Under the pieces are notes generated by a model. It was not told the DNA's origin and made no database searches. It worked only from the letters and a program-made list of their open reading frames with translations. The translations under genes and the position numbers were made by a program. This document shows positions 6,395 through 11,483 of a stretch of DNA of 11,483 nucleotides, piece after piece (the stretch's first letter is position 1; the number at the start of each line of letters is the position of its first letter). The stretch comes from Candidatus Woesearchaeota archaeon (GTDB lineage: Archaea > Nanobdellota > Nanobdellia > Woesearchaeales > JAHWHD01): the NCBI GenBank assembly GCA_019323525.1, contig JAHWHD010000100.1, forward strand, positions 1 through 11,483, read 5' to 3'.

Positions 6395-6841
6395 TTAATA
6401 TCGGCGACCAGAATATAGCTTTTTTCTTTTGTCAATCCACCATCTTAGCTCTTCAAACTCTTTTATCTCTACAGTATACTGCCAATCCTTAAGAAGTCGC
6501 ACTATAACGACCTTAGAATCAATGCCTAACTCCTTAGCTTGCATGTACGCGTCATAGGATTCTTTAGTTATCTTTTCACGACTGTAAAGCGGACCAAGCC
6601 GGAAATTAAACTTTTTCCTTGTTTTTACTTCATATAACCTAATAGGGTCTGCTAAAGAAATCACATCAAAATGGAACCAGTTTTTCCGGAGGAATTTCAA
6701 AATATCGTCGGGTAGCTTGTCTAATCTCCTAAAGTTAAGAGAAGAGTTAGATCTTGTCCTATATGCGTATTTTAGGTGCCTGCACGCAATCGCCTCGCCA
6801 ACTGCGCCAATGAGGTTCTGGCTGTCAAGGACTGATCTCAT
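6395..6841 (-). CDS. PD-(D/E)XK superfamily nuclease-like protein
   Basis: The 148-residue protein shows the core of the restriction-endonuclease-like fold. A first helix carries GAVGEAIA with Glu16, then FHFDVISL places Asp59 on the second core strand, and LYEVKTRK gives the E-x-K pair Glu71 and Lys73. A later helix and strand (ELGIDSKVVIVRLL) complete the fold. Such proteins cut or resolve DNA or RNA using divalent metal. The substrate cannot be told from the sequence. It is not the archaeal tRNA splicing endonuclease (EndA fold), whose motifs are absent. It sits alone on the minus strand between intron-bearing tRNA genes, with a TATA-like box (about 6864-6873) spaced for leaderless expression from the ATG at 6841. 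Confidence 0.72.
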   Translation of the reverse strand: MRSVLDSQNLIGAVGEAIACRHLKYAYRTRSNSSLNFRRLDKLPDDILKFLRKNWFHFDVISLADPIRLYEVKTRKKFNFRLGPLYSREKITKESYDAYMQAKELGIDSKVVIVRLLKDWQYTVEIKEFEELRWWIDKRKKLYSGRRY

Positions 6842-6863
6842 GCCTTAACAAGTAATTTCTTTC

Positions 6864-6873
6864 TTTATTAACT
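6864..6873 (-). promoter_or_regulatory. TATA-like box of the nuclease gene
   Basis: The minus strand reads GTTAATAAAG, about 27 bases before the ATG at 6841. No Shine-Dalgarno is seen. This fits a leaderless transcript. Confidence 0.35.
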
Positions 6874-6887
6874 TTTTTATGTAGAAA

Positions 6888-6897
6888 AATTTAAAAA
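6888..6897 (+). promoter_or_regulatory. TATA box of tRNA-Ile
   Basis: ATTTAAAAAC is centred about 31 bases before the mature tRNA 5' end at 6924, the usual distance for an archaeal tRNA promoter with a short 5' leader. Confidence 0.5.
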
Positions 6898-6943
6898 CAA
6901 AGGGAATTGTTGTGGGATAAAGTGGGCCCGTAGCTTAGCCTGG

Positions 6944-6960
6944 AGAATTACTTTGGGTAA
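6944..6960 (+). other. D-loop intron of tRNA-Ile (17 nt)
   Basis: Exon GCCT pairs with intron GGGT (two Watson-Crick and two G-U pairs). The bulges are GG|A and AA|T. The intron hairpin is GAA-TTAC-TTT. Splicing gives a D-arm of exactly the same length as that of tRNA-Ala in this window. Confidence 0.75.
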
Positions 6961-6978
6961 TGGAGCGCCGGTCTTATA

Positions 6979-7017
6979 TGGCTTCGTTCCAATCAATGGA
7001 CTTAGGCTTTCTAGGAA
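6979..7017 (+). other. anticodon-loop intron of tRNA-Ile (39 nt, position 37/38)
   Basis: Exon CTTA (32-35) pairs fully with intron TAGG, including one G-U pair. The bulges are TA|T and AA|A. The intron interior can form a hairpin between GTTCC and GGAC. Confidence 0.85.
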
Positions 7018-7039
7018 AGCCGGTGGTCCGGGGTTCAAA

Positions 7040-7062
7040 TTGTTGGAACTCTAACATGAAAG
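7040..7062 (+). other. T-loop intron of tRNA-Ile (23 nt, position 59/60)
   Basis: This is a perfect BHB. Exon TTCA pairs with intron TGAA, with bulges AA|T and AG|T, and a terminal hairpin TGTT/AACA. Splicing restores TTCAAA-TCCCCG. Confidence 0.9.
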
Positions 7063-7091
7063 TCCCCGCGGGCCCATTTTCTTTAGAAACT

Positions 7092-7101
7092 TTTTTAAAT
7101 A
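7092..7101 (+). promoter_or_regulatory. TATA box of tRNA-Glu
   Basis: TTTTTAAATA is centred about 28 bases before the mature 5' end at 7125. Confidence 0.55.
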
Positions 7102-7124
7102 CCAGCAGAAAACTTGAATTATAT

Positions 7125-7222
7125 GCTCCGGTGGTGTAGTCCGGCCAATCATCCAGCCCTTTCGAGGCTGGGACCCGGGTTCGAAATGCTGATTAATGGC
7201 AACGGAAGTCCCGGCCGGAGCA
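7125..7222 (+). tRNA. tRNA-Glu(TTC) with one T-loop intron
   Basis: The acceptor is GCTCCGG (7125-7131) with CCGGAGC (7215-7221), and the discriminator is A. The D-arm is GTGTAGTCCGGCCAATCAT and the anticodon stem CAGCC/GGCTG. The loop is CTTTCGA with anticodon TTC (7161-7163), uninterrupted. The T-arm is CCGGG-TTCGAAT-CCCGG after removal of 7186-7208. The anticodon loop has no intron, so this tRNA depends only on non-canonical splicing. A scanner tuned to position 37/38 would misread its 3' half. Confidence 0.92.
7186..7208 (+). other. T-loop intron of tRNA-Glu (23 nt, position 59/60)
   Basis: Exon TTCG pairs with intron CGGA (three Watson-Crick pairs and one G-U). The bulges are AA|A and AG|T, and the terminal hairpin starts TGC/GCA. 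Splicing restores TTCGAA-TCCCGG. Confidence 0.88.
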
Positions 7223-7226
7223 TACA

Positions 7227-7238
7227 TTTTTATATAAC
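7227..7238 (+). promoter_or_regulatory. TATA box of the eL41 gene
   Basis: TTTTTATATAAC lies about 26 bases before the ATG at 7259, spaced for a leaderless transcript. This supports the tiny reading frame behind it being a real gene. Confidence 0.6.
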
Positions 7239-7258
7239 CTAACAAATTCAATCAAAAC

Positions 7259-7360
7259 ATGAAAAGAAGCTCAAGACGTTGGAAGAAGAAAGGACAGATG
7301 CGCTGGAAGTGGCAGCGTAAGAGAATGAAGAAAGAGAAGAGAAAGAGAGCTAAGAAATAG
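7259..7360 (+). CDS. rpl41e: ribosomal protein eL41
   Basis: This 33-codon gene reads MKRSSRRWKKKGQ followed by MRWKWQRKRMKKEKRKRAKK, then TAG. The last 20 residues match the eL41 pattern, a single basic helix beginning MR-x-KW and rich in Arg/Lys with a central RM. eL41 in eukaryotes and archaea is a lone helix of about 25 residues lodged in the ribosome at the subunit interface. Here there is a 13-residue basic, Trp-containing N-terminal addition. Translation could instead begin at the internal Met14, which would give the classic short form, but the TATA box spacing fits the first ATG. It lies between tRNA-Glu and the rRNA operon promoter, in the same direction. Confidence 0.85.
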   Translation: MKRSSRRWKKKGQMRWKWQRKRMKKEKRKRAKK

Positions 7361-7393
7361 ATTTCTAGTATTTATGTCAATATTACCGATACA

Positions 7394-7402
7394 TTTATAT
7401 AT
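7394..7402 (+). promoter_or_regulatory. TATA box of the rRNA operon
   Basis: TTTATATAT is a strong archaeal TATA box in the gap between eL41 and the 16S gene. It would start transcription near 7420 and leave a leader of about 150 bases. Confidence 0.6.
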
Positions 7403-7419
7403 GACCTCTTTCTCCAAAT

Positions 7420-7573
7420 CAACACTTATCGCCACCATTGACCTATATTTTAGATACGTCTGTTCTAAAGTACATATAGGCGGTAAAATGAATGCTTGAA
7501 CTTAGTTTAAGCACGATTGTAAGTTTGAACCTAAAAATTCCTAATGACAAAATGCGACCAATAAAATGAAGCA
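7420..7573 (+). other. rRNA leader with hairpins and half of the 16S processing stem
   Basis: The leader can fold in two competing ways. CCTATAT (7442-7448) pairs with ATATAGG (7474-7480), or TATCGCC (7427-7433) pairs with GGCGGTA (7479-7485). Both use the GG at 7479-7480. A second hairpin is GCTTGAA (7494-7500) with TTTAAGC (7506-7512). The segment 7518-7529 is perfectly complementary to 9160-9171 behind the 16S gene. There is no coding sequence here. Confidence 0.6.
7518..7529 (+). repeat. 16S processing stem, 5' arm
   Basis: TGTAAGTTTGAA is the exact reverse complement of 9160-9171 and so encloses the whole 16S rRNA. Archaeal pre-16S is normally cut from such a stem by the splicing endonuclease at a BHB motif. 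I could not place a clean BHB next to the stem by hand. Confidence 0.75.
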
Positions 7574-9138
<1,565 letters not shown>

Positions 9139-9159
9139 TTTATTTTTTTAATCGCCTCC

Positions 9160-9171
9160 TTCAAACTTACA
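9160..9171 (+). repeat. 16S processing stem, 3' arm
   Basis: TTCAAACTTACA pairs perfectly with 7518-7529 across the 16S gene. Confidence 0.75.
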
Positions 9172-9221
9172 TCTTTTTTACTTGGGCCCGTAGCTCAGCC
9201 TGGTAGAGCATCGCTCTTGCA

Positions 9222-9258
9222 AGGCAAAGAAGTGATTTTTTCATTTCGTGCCAAAGTG
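9222..9258 (+). other. anticodon-loop intron of tRNA-Ala (37 nt, position 37/38)
   Basis: Exon CTTG faces intron AAAG (three of four pairs). The bulges are CA|A and TG|A. A strong internal hairpin combines GGCA/TGCC with GAAGTGA/TCATTTC. Confidence 0.85.
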
Positions 9259-9280
9259 AAGCGGGGGCCTCGGGTTCAAA

Positions 9281-9315
9281 AATCACTAATTAAATGATCT
9301 GTTAGTGGATGAAAG
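9281..9315 (+). other. T-loop intron of tRNA-Ala (35 nt, position 59/60)
   Basis: This is a perfect BHB. Exon TTCA pairs with intron TGAA, with bulges AA|A and AG|T. The internal hairpin is CACTAA/TTAGTG. Splicing restores TTCAAA-TCCCGA. Confidence 0.9.
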
Positions 9316-9329
9316 TCCCGACGGGTCCA

Positions 9330-9469
9330 TTTTTTGCGACAGCAAAAAAGGACTTAGCGAAACTTGTTTTCGCGTGGGTCCATTTATCCGAATGGATAAT
9401 TTCATAACAAACCATCGAATGAATTTTCATGGTTTGAGGTTGATGTTAATGAAGCCGTGCATAGTTTGG
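9330..9469 (+). other. tRNA-Ala to 23S spacer with a series of hairpins
   Basis: No gene is seen. Four consecutive hairpins can form: TTTTTTGC/GCAAAAAA (9330-9349, loop GACA), GCGAAA/TTTCGC enclosed by GGAC/GTCC (about 9350-9381), TTATCC/GGATAA (9384-9399, loop GAAT), and CAAACCAT/ATGGTTTG (9408-9436). The string GGGTCCATTT occurs at the tRNA-Ala end (9324-9333) and again at 9376-9385. The region probably holds the 5' arm of the 23S processing stem, whose partner lies beyond the window. Confidence 0.55.
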
Positions 9470-11483
9470 AATTCCTTAGATAATCTGTTAGGTGGATGAC
9501 TTGGCTTTAACGCCGATGAAGGGTGTGACAAGCGACATTATTCTTTGGCGAGACGCATGTAGTCTTTGAACCAAAGGTGCCCGAATGGGAAATCCTTCCT
9601 CTTCGGAGGAGGTCCGTAAGGATCGGTAACGCAGGGAACTGAAACGTCTTAGTACCTGCAGGAAAAGAAATCAATCGAGATGCCGTGAGTAAGAGCGACC
9701 GAAAGTGGCATAAAGCGAACTGAATCCTGCCAGAAATGGCAAGGAGATGTGGTGCGACTACCTTTTAGCCTGACTCAGGCGACCTGAAATTCTCTGGAAA
9801 GAGATACCGTAGAGTGTGATAGTCACGTAAGGGAAGCTTGAAAGGTGTGGTAGTATCAAGAGTACTGTTCATTGGATATTGAGCAGGAATATGGGAGGCA
9901 TCAACTTCCAACTTTAAATACGTTTAAAGTCCGATAGCGAACAAGTACAGTGATGGAAAGTTGAAAAGAACCCTCGATAGGGAGCGAAAAGACTCTGAAA
10001 CCTGACAGATATAGCGGGGTACAGCTCTTCGGAGTTGTGCCGTTCGTTTCGAATAACGTGCCAGGGAGTGTATTTAAGTGGCAAGAGTAACTTGTAAAGA
10101 GGTACTCAAAGGGAAACCGATATGCCCGCAGTTTACGAGGGGCGTGGTACTAACGTGCCATTAGTCACTTGGATACGACCCGAAGCCGAACGATCTAACC
10201 CTGAGTAAGGTGAAGCAGGGGTAAAACCTTGTGGAGGCCTGAAGAGGTGCTACGGACAAGTGTTCTTCTAACTTGGGGTTAGGGGTGAAAAGCCAATCGA
10301 GTTCGGCGATAGCTGGTTCCTATCAAAGTTGGCCGTAGTCAAGTCTCAAGCGAGATAGCTCATGAAGGTAGAGATACGGATTGGGGATTTAGGGGGAGAA
10401 ATCTCTCGGTTCCTTGTCCAACTCCGAATATTTGGGCATCATAGACCTTGGGAGACGGAGGCTCGTCGTAAGGGTGAGTCTCGAAAGGGGAACAACCCAG
10501 ACTGCAGTTAAGGTCCCAAATTATCAGCTAAGTGTTAAAGGGTGAAAAGTGTCTATAGCCATAGACAGCGAGGAGGTTGGCTTAGAAGCAGCCACCCTAT
10601 AATAAGTGCGTAACAGCTTACTTGTCGAGGTTATAGGCCTTGAAAATGGACGGGGCTAAGCTGATAACCGATACTGCAGACAACTTAAAAGTTAGTGGTA
10701 GGTAGGCGTTCTGCTAGGGCAGAAGCATTCTTGTGAAAGGATGTGGACCTGGTAGAAATGAGGATCCTGGTGGTAGTAGGAACTGAGTACTGTGAGAATC
10801 AGTACCGCTGAAAGGGCAAGGGTTCCTTGACAATGAAAATCAGTCAAGGGTAAGTTGGTCCTAACTGAGTTCGTAACTCGAATTTCAGGAAAGGGAGAAA
10901 GGTTAATATTCCTTTACTGATTAGGTATGTGTGGCAACACAAGCTTTGTTTCTGACGCTTCTGAGCAAGTCACCATGAACCGTCGTTCATGTTAACCAGA
11001 ACAAGTCCAGGGAGTATTGTAATGATGAGAACTGGATTAAATCTGGGAATAATATCTTGTATAAGGTATGTGGCTAATCTCTGGAGCCCATGAAAAAGGA
11101 ACAATGACAAATCCTAATCATCCATACCCAGAACCAGCACAGGTGCCCCTAGGCGAGAAACCTAAAGCGTGATGGATTAATCTGATTAAGGGAATTCGGC
11201 AAATTAGCCCCGTACCTTCGGTATAAGGGGTCCCTGCTTTTGTGTCCTTATGGATGCGATTGCAGGGCGCAGTGACAAAGGCGGCCCGACTGTTTAACAA
11301 AAACTTAACTGTCTGCTAGCCTGTAAAGGTGTGTACAGACGGTGACGTCTGCCCAGTGCCAGTACTTGAAACTCGGATTCAACTGAGCTAAGAGCTGGTA
11401 AACGGCGGGGGTAACTATAACTCTCTTAAGGTAGCGAAATGCCTTGCCGTTTGAATGACGGCCTGCATGAATGGCGTAACGAG
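9470..11483 (+). rRNA. rrl: 23S ribosomal RNA, 5' part (cut by window edge)
   Basis: The gene starts around GTTAGGTGGATGACTTGGC, the conserved 23S 5' block, so the first base is approximate. It runs through conserved stretches such as GTGCCCCTAGGCGAGAA and the universal core AACTATAACTCTCTTAAGG near the right edge, close to E. coli position 1985. The 2014 bases seen match the length expected to that point. I found no interrupted conserved block, so no intron of appreciable size is expected here. The remaining third, including the peptidyl transferase loop where archaeal 23S introns are common, is outside the window. Confidence 0.95.

Larger units (their letters stand above)
6924..7076 (+). 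tRNA. tRNA-Ile(TAT) with three introns
   Basis: The acceptor is GGGCCCG (6924-6930) with CGGGCCC (7069-7075), and the discriminator is A at 7076. After removal of 6944-6960, 6979-7017 and 7040-7062 the D-arm is GCTTAGCCTGGTGGAGC. The anticodon stem is CCGGT/GCCGG, the loop CTTATAA with anticodon TAT (6975-6977), the variable loop TGGTC, and the T-arm CGGGG-TTCAAAT-CCCCG. The acceptor and D-arm closely resemble the spacer tRNA-Ala, but position 70 is C here, not T, so the Ala identity pair is absent. UAU would read AUA directly. Most archaea use a modified CAU anticodon instead. Position 21 is G rather than the usual A. Confidence 0.88.
9184..9329 (+). tRNA. spacer tRNA-Ala(TGC) with two introns
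   Basis: This is the tRNA-Ala usually found between 16S and 23S in archaea. The acceptor is GGGCCCG (9184-9190) with CGGGTCC (9322-9328), which gives the G3-U70 pair that marks alanine tRNA. The discriminator is A. The D-arm is GCTC-AGCCTGGTA-GAGC with no intron. The anticodon stem is TCGCT/AGCGG, the loop CTTGCAA with anticodon TGC (9218-9220), the variable loop GGGCC, and the T-arm TCGGG-TTCAAAT-CCCGA after splicing. The introns at 9222-9258 and 9281-9315 must be removed. Because this tRNA is cut from the rRNA precursor, its splicing is tied to rRNA maturation. Confidence 0.94.

Noticed and set aside
6200..6435. Minus-strand open frames over tRNA-Val and tRNA-Gly, and another at 7051-7251
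   Set aside because: These are shadows of tRNA genes, and the amino acid strings match nothing known.
9470..11483. Search for introns in the visible part of 23S
   Set aside because: All conserved blocks I could recognise are continuous and the total length fits. The usual archaeal 23S intron sites lie mostly beyond the window.

Overview
The window comes from an archaeon, most likely a small-genome DPANN lineage (Woesearchaeota, Pacearchaeota or a relative). The archaeal signs are aIF6, prefoldin alpha, a Hel308-type helicase module, FtsY, eL41, TATA-box promoters close to leaderless start codons, an archaeal-type 16S and 23S rRNA, and tRNA genes that lack an encoded CCA and carry bulge-helix-bulge (BHB) introns. 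The DPANN assignment is inferred from divergent rRNA, small compact genes and the intron load. No phylogeny was run.

Layout. Positions 1-702 (+) hold a Hel308-like helicase that stops right after its first RecA domain. Positions 718-1995 (-) hold a small acidic protein, then a three-gene envelope operon (Tic20/DUF4870-like protein, four-helix membrane protein, lipoprotein). Positions 2069-4835 (-) hold a translation and targeting operon: aIF6, a 56-residue unknown, prefoldin alpha, and FtsY with a 200-residue charged N-terminal extension. Positions 4868-5647 (-) hold ScpA. A divergently transcribed HTH/zinc-finger protein follows at 5728-6138 (+).

Positions 6178-7222 form a tRNA cluster (Val-TAC, Gly-GCC, Ile-TAT, Glu-TTC) with a PD-(D/E)XK nuclease on the opposite strand. 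A 33-codon eL41 ribosomal protein gene lies at 7259-7360. The rRNA operon then runs to the window edge: promoter and structured leader, 16S, spacer tRNA-Ala(TGC), and 23S, which is cut at 11483.

The outstanding feature is intron density in stable RNA. Four of five tRNAs are interrupted, by nine short introns at three kinds of site: the D-loop (2), the canonical 37/38 position (3) and the T-loop at 59/60 (4). tRNA-Val and tRNA-Ile each have three introns. All four T-loop introns end in the same short motif next to the splice site. The 16S gene carries its own 104-nt BHB intron inside the universal 806R primer site. Removing it gives a normal 1461-nt 16S. The splicing machinery is not in this window. 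Intron boundaries were set by hand from tRNA consensus and BHB pairing. Cleavage is assumed after the second base of each 3-nt bulge.
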